Origin: Variovorax boronicumulans
GTDB taxonomy: Bacteria > Pseudomonadota > Gammaproteobacteria > Burkholderiales > Burkholderiaceae_C
Direction of reading: 5' to 3'
DNA length: 64,000 nt
NCBI RefSeq assembly: GCF_007677875.1
Contig: NZ_VEDO01000007.1
Coordinates: 273,046 to 337,045 of the forward strand
Shown: in pieces, positions 1 through 8,823 of the stretch
Numbering within the stretch: position 1 is the stretch's first letter
How the letters are laid out: each line of letters opens with the position of its first letter
Notes under the pieces: generated by a model
The model's database searches: none
Seen by the model: the letters and a program-made list of their open reading frames with translations, nothing else
What the model was told of the DNA's origin: nothing
Program-made: the position numbers and the translations under genes

Positions 1-387
1 GGGGTGTTGCCCGGCTTCGAGGAAGTCCGCCAACATGCCCTGGGTCACCCCGGGCTCCACGGTCACGACACCGAATTCCGGATCAAAGTGCAGGATCTTC
101 TGCAGTCCGCCCAGGTCGATCAGCACACAGCCGTTGCCCGGGGGCAGCGCTGTGCCGTAGCCCCAGTTGTGGCCGGTGCTGATGGGATGCACAGGCACCT
201 TGTACTGTTGCGCGATACGCATCACTTCGGGCAGCAAGCCGCTGTCCAGGATGCGCAGCGCAGCTGGTATCTCGCGCTCGTTCGCGGCCGTGTCGGCGCC
301 ATAGGCATCCTGTGCTTGGCGCGCCTGCAATACCTGCTCCAGGCCCAAGAGTTCTTTCCATGCCACGACCGCTGCGTCGATGTCCAT
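1..387 (-). CDS. FAD-binding oxidase/dehydrogenase, VAO/PCMH family (N-terminal part)
   Basis: Only the first 129 codons lie in the window; the gene runs off the left edge. The frame is open throughout from the ATG at 387. Residues about 41-124 look like the N-terminal half of a PCMH-type FAD domain: HPISTGHNWGYG (67-78) matches the flavin pyrophosphate loop of 4-cresol dehydrogenase and vanillyl-alcohol oxidase relatives, followed by VLIDLGGL and VTVEPGVTQG. The family oxidises phenolic or alcohol substrates with covalently or tightly bound FAD. The substrate cannot be read from this fragment. It lies 95 bp downstream of the lysR gene on the same strand and could be co-transcribed with it. 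Confidence 0.75.
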   Translation of the reverse strand, partial: MDIDAAVVAWKELLGLEQVLQARQAQDAYGADTAANEREIPAALRILDSGLLPEVMRIAQQYKVPVHPISTGHNWGYGTALPPGNGCVLIDLGGLQKILHFDPEFGVVTVEPGVTQGMLADFLEAGQHP

Positions 388-482
388 CGCCCTACTCCAG
401 CTACATGAATCAGGGCATATTACGCAAAATTATTGATCTCACCGCATCATTGGGAAAGGGCTGCGACAAAACCGGCGTCAAT

Positions 483-1373
483 TCAGACCAATGGTCGGAG
501 TCGCTGATCCGTTTGCACAGCAGAACGCAACAAACTCCAAACGGCCTGGATGCGCGCGATGAAACGGTTCTCCTTGGGCATGGAGATCCAGAAGGTGCGC
601 ACGAAATGCGCCTCGTCGGGCAGCACCGCGCACAACCGCGTGTCGCCGTCCGCCAAAAACGCCGGCAGCACGCCGATGCCCGCGCCCAGGGCCACGGCTT
701 GGTGCTGCGCTAGAACGCTGGTGCTGCGCAGCGCATAGCGCTGTGGCCGGCAAAGCTCTGCCAGATAGCGCAGCTCCTTGCTGAACAGGAGATCGTCGAT
801 GTAGCTGATGAAGCTGTGTTGCGGCAGATCTTCGCGGCTGCGAATGGGCGGGTGATGTGCCAGGTAGTCGGGCGAGGCATATAGCCGCAGCACGTAGTCG
901 CACAGGCGCGTCGCGACGGCGCTGCCGCGGACTGGCCGCTCCAGCGAGACCACGATGTCCGCCTCGCGCTGCGAAAGGTTGACGTTGCGCGGCAGTGGCA
1001 GCAGGTCGACCACGAGCTGCGGATGCGCCTGCGCGAAGCGCGCGAGCAGAGGCGCCAGCACCACGGTGCCGAAGCCCTCGGTCGCCCCCACACGCACCAC
1101 GCCCGAGAGTTCGCCGGCGCGCGCCGGGGCGGTGCCCAGCACTGCGAGGCTGGCCGCCTCCATGGCCTCCACCTGCGGCAGCAGCCGCCGGCCTGCCTCG
1201 CTGACCAGATATTCGCCACCGGAGCGCGTGAACAGCGGTGCGCCCACAGCCTGCTCCAGCGCGCGGATGCGGCGCGACACCGTGGTGTGCTGCACGTCCA
1301 GCCGCCGCGCCGCGGCACTGAGCTTGCGGGTGCGTGCCAGCGCAAGGAAGTAGCGCAGATGGTCCCAGTCCAT
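483..1373 (-). CDS. LysR-family transcriptional regulator
   Basis: This 296-residue protein has the usual LTTR length. A winged helix-turn-helix fills residues 2-62 (MDWDHLRYFLALARTRKLS, then TTVSRRIRALEQAVGAPLF), and the effector-binding domain runs from about 90 to the end. The start is the ATG at 1373, where the family N-terminus begins; the frame stays open further upstream but across the promoter region. It is divergent from the valine operon with a 130-bp gap holding a perfect palindrome, so by LTTR habit it probably controls mmsA and itself. In Pseudomonas the mmsAB regulator is an AraC-type protein, so a LysR gene here is a different solution. The effector is unknown. Confidence 0.9.
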   Translation of the reverse strand: MDWDHLRYFLALARTRKLSAAARRLDVQHTTVSRRIRALEQAVGAPLFTRSGGEYLVSEAGRRLLPQVEAMEAASLAVLGTAPARAGELSGVVRVGATEGFGTVVLAPLLARFAQAHPQLVVDLLPLPRNVNLSQREADIVVSLERPVRGSAVATRLCDYVLRLYASPDYLAHHPPIRSREDLPQHSFISYIDDLLFSKELRYLAELCRPQRYALRSTSVLAQHQAVALGAGIGVLPAFLADGDTRLCAVLPDEAHFVRTFWISMPKENRFIARIQAVWSLLRSAVQTDQRLRPLV

Positions 1374-1388
1374 GGGCCATGAGTATTG

Positions 1389-1442
1389 TGCAAATTTGCA
1401 GAGTCGCACAGCTTGGTTTGCTATTGCCGATGGAAATTTGCA
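1389..1442. promoter_or_regulatory. Candidate LysR operator pair between lysR and mmsA
   Basis: TGCAAATTTGCA at 1389-1400 is a perfect 12-bp palindrome. The 9-mer AAATTTGCA recurs at 1434-1442, exactly 42 bp (four helical turns) further on. LysR regulators typically contact a recall site and a second activation site on the same DNA face within about 50-60 bp, which fits this layout. Binding by this particular LysR protein is inferred from position. Confidence 0.55.
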
Positions 1443-1503
1443 CAGGTAGCATGGCCGGCGCTTCTCAGTTCCGAGACCCGAACCGATACCAGGAGACCCG
1501 TCC

Positions 1504-3027
1504 ATGTCCGCCCTTCCCCTATCCGAGCCCGCCGTCCCCACCGTCAAGCTGCTCATCGACGGCAAGTTCGTCGAGTCGCGCAGTAGCGAGTGGCGCGACA
1601 TCGTCAACCCCGCCACGCAGGAGGTGCTGGCCCGCGTGCCCTTCGCCACGCCGCAGGAGATCGACGCCGCCGTCGCTTCCGCCAAGACCGCCTTCAAGAC
1701 CTGGCGCAAGACCGCCATCGGCGCGCGCGCGCGCATCTTCCTCAAATACCAGCAGCTGATCCGCGAGAACATGGCCGAGCTGGCCGCGATCCTGACGGCC
1801 GAACAGGGCAAGACCCTGCCCGACGCCGAGGGCGACGTGTTCCGCGGTCTGGAGGTCGTGGAGCACGCCTCGGCCATTGGCAACCTGCAGCTCGGCGAAC
1901 TGGCCAACAACGTGGCCAGCGGTGTCGACACCTACACCGTGCTGCAGCCGCTGGGCGTGTGCGCGGGCATCACGCCGTTCAACTTCCCGGCCATGATTCC
2001 GCTGTGGATGTTCCCGATGGCGATCGCCACGGGCAACACCTTCGTGCTCAAGCCCTCCGAGCAGGACCCGATGGTCGCCATGCGGCTGTGCGAGCTGGCG
2101 CTCGAAGCCGGCATCCCGCCCGGTGTCCTGAACGTGGTGCATGGCGGCGAGGCCGCCGTCAACGCGATCTGCGACCACAAGGACATCAAGGCCATCAGCT
2201 TCGTGGGCTCCACCAAGGTCGGCACCCATGTCTACAACCGCGCGAGCCTGGCCGGCAAGCGCGTGCAGTGCATGATGGGCGCGAAGAACCACGCCATCGT
2301 GATGCCCGACGCCAACAAGGAGCAGACGCTCAACGCGCTGGCCGGTGCGGCCTTCGGCGCGGCGGGCCAGCGCTGCATGGCGGTCTCGGTGGCCGTGCTG
2401 GTCGGCGAGGCGCGCAACTGGATCCCCGACCTAGTCGCCAAGGCCAAGACGCTCAAGATCGGCGCCGGCACCGAGAAGGGCGTGGACGTGGGCCCGCTGG
2501 TCTCTTGTGCGGCCTACGACCGCGTGACCAGCCTGATCGAGCGCGGCTTGGCCGATGGCGCCACGCTGGACCTGGACGGCCGCAAGCCCACGGTACCCGG
2601 CTACGAGAAGGGCAACTTCGTCGGCCCGACGATCTTCTCGGGCGTCAAGCCCGGCATGAGCATCTACGACCAGGAGATCTTCGGCCCCGTGCTGTGCTTG
2701 GCCGGCGCTGAAACCATCGACGAGGCCATCGAGCTCATCAACAGCAACCCGAACGGCAACGGCACGGCGATCTTCACGCAGTCCGGCGCCGCGGCGCGCC
2801 GCTTCCAGGAAGACATCGACGTGGGCCAGGTCGGCATCAACGTGCCGATCCCGGTGCCGGTGCCGCTGTTCTCGTTCTCGGGCTCGCGTGCCTCCAAGCT
2901 CGGCGACCTGGGCCCCTACGGCAAGCAGGTCATCCTGTTCTACACGCAGACCAAGACCATCACCGAACGCTGGTTCGACGACTCCACCGTCTCGCAGGGC
3001 GTGAACACCACGATCAGCTTGAAGTAA
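1504..3027 (+). CDS. mmsA: Methylmalonate-semialdehyde dehydrogenase (CoA-acylating)
   Basis: This 507-residue aldehyde dehydrogenase converts methylmalonate semialdehyde plus CoA and NAD+ to propionyl-CoA, the last step of valine degradation. The catalytic cysteine is Cys291 in [13 protein letters not shown]-binding segments [16 protein letters not shown] (156-171) and FVGSTKVG (233-240) are typical of the MMSDH branch, as is the early substrate loop [18 protein letters not shown] (253-270), which lacks the usual ALDH general-base glutamate. An AGGAG Shine-Dalgarno at 1491-1495 supports the ATG at 1504. It is the first gene of a four-gene operon with 3-hydroxyisobutyrate metabolism enzymes. 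Confidence 0.96.
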   Translation: MSALPLSEPAVPTVKLLIDGKFVESRSSEWRDIVNPATQEVLARVPFATPQEIDAAVASAKTAFKTWRKTAIGARARIFLKYQQLIRENMAELAAILTAEQGKTLPDAEGDVFRGLEVVEHASAIGNLQLGELANNVASGVDTYTVLQPLGVCAGITPFNFPAMIPLWMFPMAIATGNTFVLKPSEQDPMVAMRLCELALEAGIPPGVLNVVHGGEAAVNAICDHKDIKAISFVGSTKVGTHVYNRASLAGKRVQCMMGAKNHAIVMPDANKEQTLNALAGAAFGAAGQRCMAVSVAVLVGEARNWIPDLVAKAKTLKIGAGTEKGVDVGPLVSCAAYDRVTSLIERGLADGATLDLDGRKPTVPGYEKGNFVGPTIFSGVKPGMSIYDQEIFGPVLCLAGAETIDEAIELINSNPNGNGTAIFTQSGAAARRFQEDIDVGQVGINVPIPVPVPLFSFSGSRASKLGDLGPYGKQVILFYTQTKTITERWFDDSTVSQGVNTTISLK

Positions 3028-3037
3028 GTTCGGGTCC

Positions 3038-4192
3038 ATGGACTTCGAGCTTTCAGAGGATCAACAGGCCTTCGCCGACACCGCCCGGGAATTCGCCACG
3101 CACGAACTGGCGCCGCACGCGGCGCAGTGGGACCGCGAGCAGACCTTTCCGCGTGCGGCCATCGCCAAGGCCGGCGACCTGGGCTTCTGCGGCCTCTACG
3201 CACCCGAGCACATCGGCGGCCTCGCCCTGCCGCGGCTGGACGCCACACTGGTGTTCGAGCAGATGGCGGCAGTGGACCCTTCGACCACGGCCTTCATCAC
3301 CATCCACAACATGGCGACCTGGATGCTGGGGACTTGGGGCCAGCCTGCGGTCTGCGAACGCTGGGGCGCCGACCTCACCAGCGGTCGCAAGCTCGCCTCC
3401 TACTGCCTGACGGAGCCCGGCGCGGGATCCGATGCGGGCAACCTCAAGACGCGCGCTGAACTACAGGCTGGCGAGTACGTCATCAACGGTGGGAAGGCAT
3501 TCATCTCGGGCGCGGGTTCCACCGACGTGCTGGTGCTTATGGCGCGAACAGGCGGCGGCGGCGCGGCCGGCATCTCGGCCTTCGCGGTGCCGGCCGATGC
3601 GCCCGGCATCTTCTACGGCAAGAAGGAACACAAGATGGGTTGGAACAGCCAGCCCACGCGCACCATCAGTTTCGACAACGTCCGTATCCCGGCCAACCAC
3701 CTGCTTGGCGCCGAGGGCGAAGGCTTTCGGATTGCCATGAAAGGCCTGGACGGGGGGCGCATCAACATCGCCACGTGCTCGGTGGGCGCCGCCCAGGGCG
3801 CACTGGACGCGGCCAGGCGCTATCTGCACGAGCGCCAGCAGTTCGGCAAGCCGCTGGCCAGTTTCCAGGCCCTGCAGTTCAAGCTGGCCGACATGGCGAC
3901 CGAACTCGTGGCCGCGCGCCAGATGGTGCGCCTGGCCGCCAGCAAGCTCGACGCCGGCCACCGCGACGCGAGCACCTATTGCGCGATGGCCAAGCGCTTC
4001 GCGACGGACGCCGGCTTCAACGTCTGCAACGACGCGCTGCAACTGCACGGGGGCTACGGCTACCTGGGCGAATTCCCGCTGGAGCGGCTGGTGCGTGACA
4101 CGCGCGTGCACCAGATCCTCGAAGGCACGAATGAAATCATGCGCCTGATCGTGGCGCGCAAACTTCTCGAAAGCGACGTGGACATCCGATGA
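3038..4192 (+). CDS. Acyl-CoA dehydrogenase, probable isobutyryl-CoA dehydrogenase
   Basis: This 384-residue flavoenzyme has the full acyl-CoA dehydrogenase fold. The FAD/substrate signature YCLTEPGAGSDAG lies near residues 122-134, and the catalytic base is Glu362 in ILEGTNEIM, with QLHGGYGYLGEFPLERLVRD before it. By family and context it oxidises isobutyryl-CoA to methacrylyl-CoA using electron-transfer flavoprotein. It starts 10 bp after mmsA and its stop overlaps the next start by 4 bp (ATGA), so translation is probably coupled. Substrate assignment rests on the operon; a 2-methylbutyryl-CoA preference is also possible. Confidence 0.9.
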   Translation: MDFELSEDQQAFADTAREFATHELAPHAAQWDREQTFPRAAIAKAGDLGFCGLYAPEHIGGLALPRLDATLVFEQMAAVDPSTTAFITIHNMATWMLGTWGQPAVCERWGADLTSGRKLASYCLTEPGAGSDAGNLKTRAELQAGEYVINGGKAFISGAGSTDVLVLMARTGGGGAAGISAFAVPADAPGIFYGKKEHKMGWNSQPTRTISFDNVRIPANHLLGAEGEGFRIAMKGLDGGRINIATCSVGAAQGALDAARRYLHERQQFGKPLASFQALQFKLADMATELVAARQMVRLAASKLDAGHRDASTYCAMAKRFATDAGFNVCNDALQLHGGYGYLGEFPLERLVRDTRVHQILEGTNEIMRLIVARKLLESDVDIR

Positions 4193-5304
4193 CCGAAGCC
4201 GTGGTTCTTTTCAATGAAATTCAGGCCGCCAACGGCAAGCGCTTCGGCGTGGCCACGCTCAACGCGCCGGCCTCGCTGAACGCGCTGTCGGTGGCGATGG
4301 TGCGGCTGCTCACACCGCAGCTGCGCGCCTGGGCGGCCGACGCCGGCATCGCAGGCGTGCTGCTCGACGCGGCCGGCGAGAAGGCTTTCTGCGCCGGCGG
4401 CGACCTGCGCCAGCTCTACCAGACGCTCTTGGACTGCGGCCCGGCCCGCAACGCGTACGCCGAGCGCTTCTTCGGCGAAGAGTACGAACTCGACTACCTG
4501 ATCCACACCTTCCCCAAGCCCTTCCTGTGCTGGGGCCACGGCATCGTGATGGGCGGTGGCATCGGCCTGCTGGCGGGCGCCTCCCACCGCGTCGTCACGC
4601 CGCAGAGCCGGCTGGCCATGCCCGAGATCCACATCGGCCTGTACCCCGACGTGGGCGGCAGCTGGTTCCTGCGCCGCATGCCGGGCCGCACCGGCCTGTT
4701 CCTCGCGCTCACGGCGGCCAACTTCAACGCCAACGATGCACTGTTCGTGGGCCAGGCCGACCACCTGGTGCCACACGAGCACAAGCCGAAGGTGCTGGCC
4801 GATATCGCTGCCGCCGAATGGAGCGACGATGCCGCGGCCAACCGCGCACTGCTCTCGCGCCTGCTTATCGCTGCCGGCGAAGGCGCGCAAGCGCCGGCCT
4901 CCAAGCTGCGTGAGCACTTCGACACCATCAACGCCCTGATGGCCGGCGACGACCTGCTCGACATCGCCGCGCGTCTGAACGCGCTGCACAGCGAGGACGC
5001 CTGGTTGCATGGAGCGGCCAAGGCCTTCGCCAAGGGGGCGCCGAGCTCCATCGCCCTGAGCTTCGCGCTGTGGCAACGTGTGCCGCGCATGTCGCTGGCC
5101 GAAGTGTTCCGGCTGGAGTACCGGGCTTCGCTGGGCTTTTGCGCGCACAAGGACTTCGCCGAAGGCATCCGCGCCGTGCTGGTCGACAAGGACCGCAATC
5201 CGCAGTGGAGCCCGGCCAGCTTGGCCGAGATCACACCGGCCTTCGTCGAGGACCACCTGCGCCCGCGCGGCGAGATGGCGCCCGAGCTCGTCGGCCTCGT
5301 CTGA
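4189..5304 (+). CDS. 3-hydroxyisobutyryl-CoA hydrolase (enoyl-CoA hydratase/isomerase superfamily)
   Basis: This 371-residue crotonase-fold protein is longer than a plain enoyl-CoA hydratase (about 260) and matches the 3-hydroxyisobutyryl-CoA hydrolase branch. The oxyanion-hole segments are KAFCAGGDL (65-73) and WGHGIVMGGGIGL (115-127). The acidic residues Glu146 and Asp154 in MPEIHIGLYPDVGG match the hydrolase active site. It releases free 3-hydroxyisobutyrate from its CoA ester, which mmsB then oxidises. No dedicated methacrylyl-CoA hydratase is present in this operon, so that step must come from elsewhere. Confidence 0.88.
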   Translation: MTEAVVLFNEIQAANGKRFGVATLNAPASLNALSVAMVRLLTPQLRAWAADAGIAGVLLDAAGEKAFCAGGDLRQLYQTLLDCGPARNAYAERFFGEEYELDYLIHTFPKPFLCWGHGIVMGGGIGLLAGASHRVVTPQSRLAMPEIHIGLYPDVGGSWFLRRMPGRTGLFLALTAANFNANDALFVGQADHLVPHEHKPKVLADIAAAEWSDDAAANRALLSRLLIAAGEGAQAPASKLREHFDTINALMAGDDLLDIAARLNALHSEDAWLHGAAKAFAKGAPSSIALSFALWQRVPRMSLAEVFRLEYRASLGFCAHKDFAEGIRAVLVDKDRNPQWSPASLAEITPAFVEDHLRPRGEMAPELVGLV

Positions 5305-5329
5305 ACCAAGAACCTACGGAGACAAAGAC

Positions 5330-6214
5330 ATGAAGATCGCCTTCATCGGCCTGGGCAACATGGGCGGCCCCATGGCCATGAACCTGCACAAGGCCGGCCA
5401 CCAGGTCAGCGGCTTCGACCTTTCGGAAGCCGCTTGCAAGAAGTACGCGGCCGATGGCCTGGCCATTGCCGCCACGGCGGCCGCCACGCTGGAGGGCGCC
5501 GAAGTCGTGGTCAGCATGCTGCCGGCCAGCCAGCATGTGGAAGCGCTGTACCTGGGCCAGAACGGGCTGCTGGCCCGGATCGCGCCCGGCACGCTGGTCA
5601 TCGACAGCAGCACCATCGCGGCCGCCAGCTCGCGCAAGGTGGCCGAGGAAGGCCGCAAGCGCGGCATCGCCGTGATCGATGCCCCGGTCTCGGGCGGCAC
5701 CGGTGGCGCGATCGCCGGCACGCTGACCTTCATGGTCGGCGGCAGCACGGCCGATCTGGAGCGCGCGCGCCCCGTGCTCGAGAAGATGGGCGCCAACATC
5801 TTCCATGCGGGCGATGCCGGTGCCGGCCAAACCGCCAAGATCTGCAACAACATGCTGCTGGGCATCCTCATGATCGGCACCTCCGAGGCGCTGGCGCTGG
5901 GCGTGGCCAACGGGCTGGATCCCAAGGTCCTGTCCGAGATCATGCGCCGCAGCTCGGGCGGCAATTGGGCGCTCGAGAAATACAACCCCATGCCCGGCGT
6001 CATGGAAACCGCGCCCGCCTCCAAGAACTATGCGGGTGGATTCGGCACCGACCTCATGCTCAAGGACCTCGGTCTGGCGCAGGAGAACGCGGCCGCCGTG
6101 CGCGCTTCCACGCCGCTGGGCGGCCTGGCGCGCAACCTGTACGCCGCGCACAGCCTCGCCGGCTATGGCGCGCTGGACTTCTCCAGCGTGCTCAAGCTGC
6201 TGCAGAAAGGCTGA
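5330..6214 (+). CDS. mmsB: 3-hydroxyisobutyrate dehydrogenase
   Basis: This 294-residue NAD-dependent beta-hydroxyacid dehydrogenase oxidises 3-hydroxyisobutyrate to methylmalonate semialdehyde, the substrate of mmsA. The N-terminal Rossmann motif is IGLGNMGGPMA (6-16), the substrate loop DAPVSGGTGGA spans 118-128 and the catalytic lysine is Lys170 in GQTAKICNN. The ATG at 5330 is preceded by CGGAGA; an upstream open extension in the same frame is only a shadow of the hydrolase gene. Last gene of the valine operon, 25 bp after the hydrolase. Confidence 0.95.
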   Translation: MKIAFIGLGNMGGPMAMNLHKAGHQVSGFDLSEAACKKYAADGLAIAATAAATLEGAEVVVSMLPASQHVEALYLGQNGLLARIAPGTLVIDSSTIAAASSRKVAEEGRKRGIAVIDAPVSGGTGGAIAGTLTFMVGGSTADLERARPVLEKMGANIFHAGDAGAGQTAKICNNMLLGILMIGTSEALALGVANGLDPKVLSEIMRRSSGGNWALEKYNPMPGVMETAPASKNYAGGFGTDLMLKDLGLAQENAAAVRASTPLGGLARNLYAAHSLAGYGALDFSSVLKLLQKG

Positions 6215-6224
6215 AACGCCGCCG

Positions 6225-8024
6225 TCAGTGCGCCAGCGCCTCGAGCAGCCGCTCGGGCTGCACCGGCTTGAACAGGCAGGGCAGCCCGCTGGCGCGGATG
6301 GCCGAGATGCGCTCGGGCGCGGTCTCGCCGGTCACGAGCAGGCCGCGCATCGTGGGCAGGTCGCGGCGCAGCTCCGCCAGGAAGTCAAGCCCGCTCTCGG
6401 CTCCCGGCAGACGGAAATCGGCCACCACAGTGCCGATCTCCGGGTGCTGCCGCAACGCCAGCCGCGCGGCTGGCACGTCGGCCGCCACGCGCACCTGGCA
6501 GCCCTGGGCCGACAGCCAGGACGCCATGGCCATGGCGCTGACGGCTTCGTCGTCGAGCACCAGCACATGCGCCGGCAGCTGCACGGCCCGTCGCGGCCGC
6601 TGCGGCAGCGTGGCAGCTGACAGCGCCACCGGCGGGACAGCCCGCACCAGCACGCAGCAGCGCGTGCCCCGGCCCGGGCGCGAGCGCAGCTGCACCGGGT
6701 GCTGCAGCAGTGTCGACAACCGCCGCACGATGGACAGGCCCAGCCCCAGGCCCTGGGCCCGGTCGCGCTGCGGATTGCCGACCTGGTAGAACTCCTCGAA
6801 CACCTGGCCTTGCTGGGCCGGCGCAATGCCGATGCCGGTGTCCACGATCTCGAAGCGCACGGCCTGGCTGCCGTCGGGCAGGCGCACACGGCGTGCCGCG
6901 ACCAGCACGCCGCCCTGCTCCGTGTACTTGATGGCGTTGTCCAGCAGGTTGCCGAGCACGCGTTCGAGCAGCAGCCGGTCGCTGGCCACACGCAGGTCGC
7001 CCGGTGCGCGGATGCGCAGGCGCAGGCCCTTGTCCTGGGCGCGCACGCCGTAGGTGCTCTGCAGCGAGACGAACAGCGCGTGCACGCCCAGCGTCTCGAT
7101 GCGCGGCTGCACGGCGCCCGCGTCCAGGCGCGACACGTCCAGCATGCCGTCCAGCGAGGTGCCCAGCATGCGCACCGCATGCGCCAGACGCGCCACCGTC
7201 TCGCGCTGCGGCCCCTGGGCCAGTGCATGCTCCAGCACGGCGGTGAACAGCGAAACGGCGTGCAGCGGCTGGCGCAGGTCGTGGCTGGCGGAGGCCAGGA
7301 AGCGCGTCTTCTCGCGGCTGCCGGCTTCCACCCGCTCGACCTGGTCGGCCAGGCGGCGCGCCAGGTCTTCGCGGTCGAAGCGCACCTGCAGCGAATCGAC
7401 CAGCAGGTCCACCTGCTGCGCCGTCCACTTGATCAAGGTGGAGGTGTACTGCGTCAGGGCCAGCGCCATGATCCAGCCGATCAGCCCGCCCGACCAGGCC
7501 AGCGCCAGCACCAGGCCGGTCATGGCCGGCACGACGAAAGCGGCCACCGTCTGGCGGTGCGAGCTCAGCACCGCGGCCGCGCTGGACACCATGCCGACGA
7601 TGAACACGGCCATCAGCGCCATGGAAGCGGTGTCGCCCTGGCGCATCAGCAACCAGGGCGCCATGGCCCACGCACCGCCCAGCATCCAGAGCAGCCGGGT
7701 CTGGCGGTGCAGTTCCGGCCCCAGTTCAGCATCGGGCACCGGCCCGCGCGCGAGCAGCCGGCGCGTGTGGGTGTAGCGCAGCGCCTGCACGCCGTGCACC
7801 AGCGCCGCCCAGACCAGCACCCGCGGCGAGCCCCCCAGGGCGTAGAACAGCACCCACAGCGCCAGCGCGTACAGCGCGGCCGCAATGGACGCGGCCAGGC
7901 TGAACTTCTGCAGCAGCAGTTCGAGCTGGGCGCGCCGCACGGCTCGCATGGTGTCGGCGCCGCGCTCGCCATCGACGAGCTCCTCGTGCAGCAGCAGACG
8001 CTGCCAGGCCGCGGCCTTGGGCAT
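6225..8024 (-). CDS. Membrane hybrid histidine kinase with C-terminal receiver
   Basis: The protein has 599 residues. Hydrophobic segments between about 44 and 198 suggest around six membrane helices with no periplasmic sensor domain. The dimerisation helix carries His248 in SASHDLRQPLHA, followed by the N-box (Asn363 in LLDNAIKYT), the G1 box DTGIGI (395-400) and the G2 box GLGLGLS. A receiver domain occupies about 486-595, with acidic pair Asp491/Asp492, phospho-acceptor Asp536 and Lys586. The response-regulator gene ends 7 bp upstream on the same strand, so the two form one unit. The signal is unknown. Confidence 0.9.
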   Translation of the reverse strand: MPKAAAWQRLLLHEELVDGERGADTMRAVRRAQLELLLQKFSLAASIAAALYALALWVLFYALGGSPRVLVWAALVHGVQALRYTHTRRLLARGPVPDAELGPELHRQTRLLWMLGGAWAMAPWLLMRQGDTASMALMAVFIVGMVSSAAAVLSSHRQTVAAFVVPAMTGLVLALAWSGGLIGWIMALALTQYTSTLIKWTAQQVDLLVDSLQVRFDREDLARRLADQVERVEAGSREKTRFLASASHDLRQPLHAVSLFTAVLEHALAQGPQRETVARLAHAVRMLGTSLDGMLDVSRLDAGAVQPRIETLGVHALFVSLQSTYGVRAQDKGLRLRIRAPGDLRVASDRLLLERVLGNLLDNAIKYTEQGGVLVAARRVRLPDGSQAVRFEIVDTGIGIAPAQQGQVFEEFYQVGNPQRDRAQGLGLGLSIVRRLSTLLQHPVQLRSRPGRGTRCCVLVRAVPPVALSAATLPQRPRRAVQLPAHVLVLDDEAVSAMAMASWLSAQGCQVRVAADVPAARLALRQHPEIGTVVADFRLPGAESGLDFLAELRRDLPTMRGLLVTGETAPERISAIRASGLPCLFKPVQPERLLEALAH

Positions 8025-8031
8025 GTCGACC

Positions 8032-8706
8032 TCAGTTCGGGAACATGCCTAGCAACTCGGCACGCGAGCGCACGTTGAAGCCCAGGAAGACCGAAGACAC
8101 GCAGTTCTTGACCGTGCCAATCGTGAGTCCCGTTTCGGTAGCGATGGCCTGGTTGTCCATGCCGGCCAGCAACAACTCCAGCACCTGCACCTGGCGCGGG
8201 CTCAGCCCCAGACCCTGGGCCGTGCGCAAAGCGGCCGCACCCGGCGCTGCACCCGGCGCTGCGCTCGGGGCCGGCGGCGGCGATGTCCCATCCGCATGCT
8301 GGCGCAGCACCTCGACCCAGGCGTCCATCGCGCCCGCATCGGCGGACTTGCTGATGTAGGCGCTCGCGCCCAGGCGCAGCGCCTCCTCGCGGATGCGCAG
8401 GTCCTGCGCGCCGCTGAGCACGACCACGGGAACGCCGGGATGGTCGCGCCGCAGGATGCGCAGGCCCGCAAAGCCCTTGGCATCGGGCAGTTGCAGGTCG
8501 AGCAGCACCAGGACGATGCGCCCCTGTGCCTGGGCCAGCAGCGCCAGGCCCTGCTCCAGCGTGCCGGCCTCCTCGACGGCGTATACGTCGGTGAACTGCT
8601 GCATGACCAGCGTGCGCACGCCCATGCGGACCAGCGCGTGGTCGTCGATCACGAGCAGGCGCTGCACACCGCCCTGGTCCAGGGGGTCCGTCACGGGAGC
8701 AGACAT
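8032..8706 (-). CDS. LuxR/NarL-family response regulator
   Basis: This 224-residue regulator has a receiver domain with Asp21/Asp22, phospho-acceptor Asp70, Ser98 and Lys120. An Ala/Pro-rich linker (about 142-160) follows, and a LuxR helix-turn-helix fills 167-222 ([20 protein letters not shown], then [16 protein letters not shown]). The ATG at 8706 is preferred because the receiver fold begins soon after it; in-frame codons further upstream only add unfolded sequence. It is transcribed before the hybrid kinase and is its likely partner. Confidence 0.88.
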   Translation of the reverse strand: MSAPVTDPLDQGGVQRLLVIDDHALVRMGVRTLVMQQFTDVYAVEEAGTLEQGLALLAQAQGRIVLVLLDLQLPDAKGFAGLRILRRDHPGVPVVVLSGAQDLRIREEALRLGASAYISKSADAGAMDAWVEVLRQHADGTSPPPAPSAAPGAAPGAAALRTAQGLGLSPRQVQVLELLLAGMDNQAIATETGLTIGTVKNCVSSVFLGFNVRSRAELLGMFPN

Positions 8707-8809
8707 GGAGACATGCGCGGACCATACCAACAAGCCCAAGGGCTGGCCAGCGGCGCGTGCCTGGGTCGGTGACCGGGGTCACGGCTGCAGCGGCACCCAG
8801 GCGCACCCC

Positions 8810-8815
8810 GATAAT
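8810..8815 (+). promoter_or_regulatory. -10 box of dapC, leaderless arrangement
   Basis: GATAAT lies 8 nt before the dapC ATG and no Shine-Dalgarno follows it. Transcription would begin at or within 1-2 nt of the start codon. Confidence 0.5.
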
Positions 8816-8823
8816 CGCGCCCC

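Noticed and set aside
483..1931. Extension of the LysR frame upstream to 1931
   Set aside because: The extension is antisense to mmsA and covers the palindromic operator; the protein family starts at codon 1373.
8235..8275. Short tandem repeats (GGCGCTGCACCC-like)
   Set aside because: They encode the Ala/Pro linker of the LuxR-type regulator and stay in frame.
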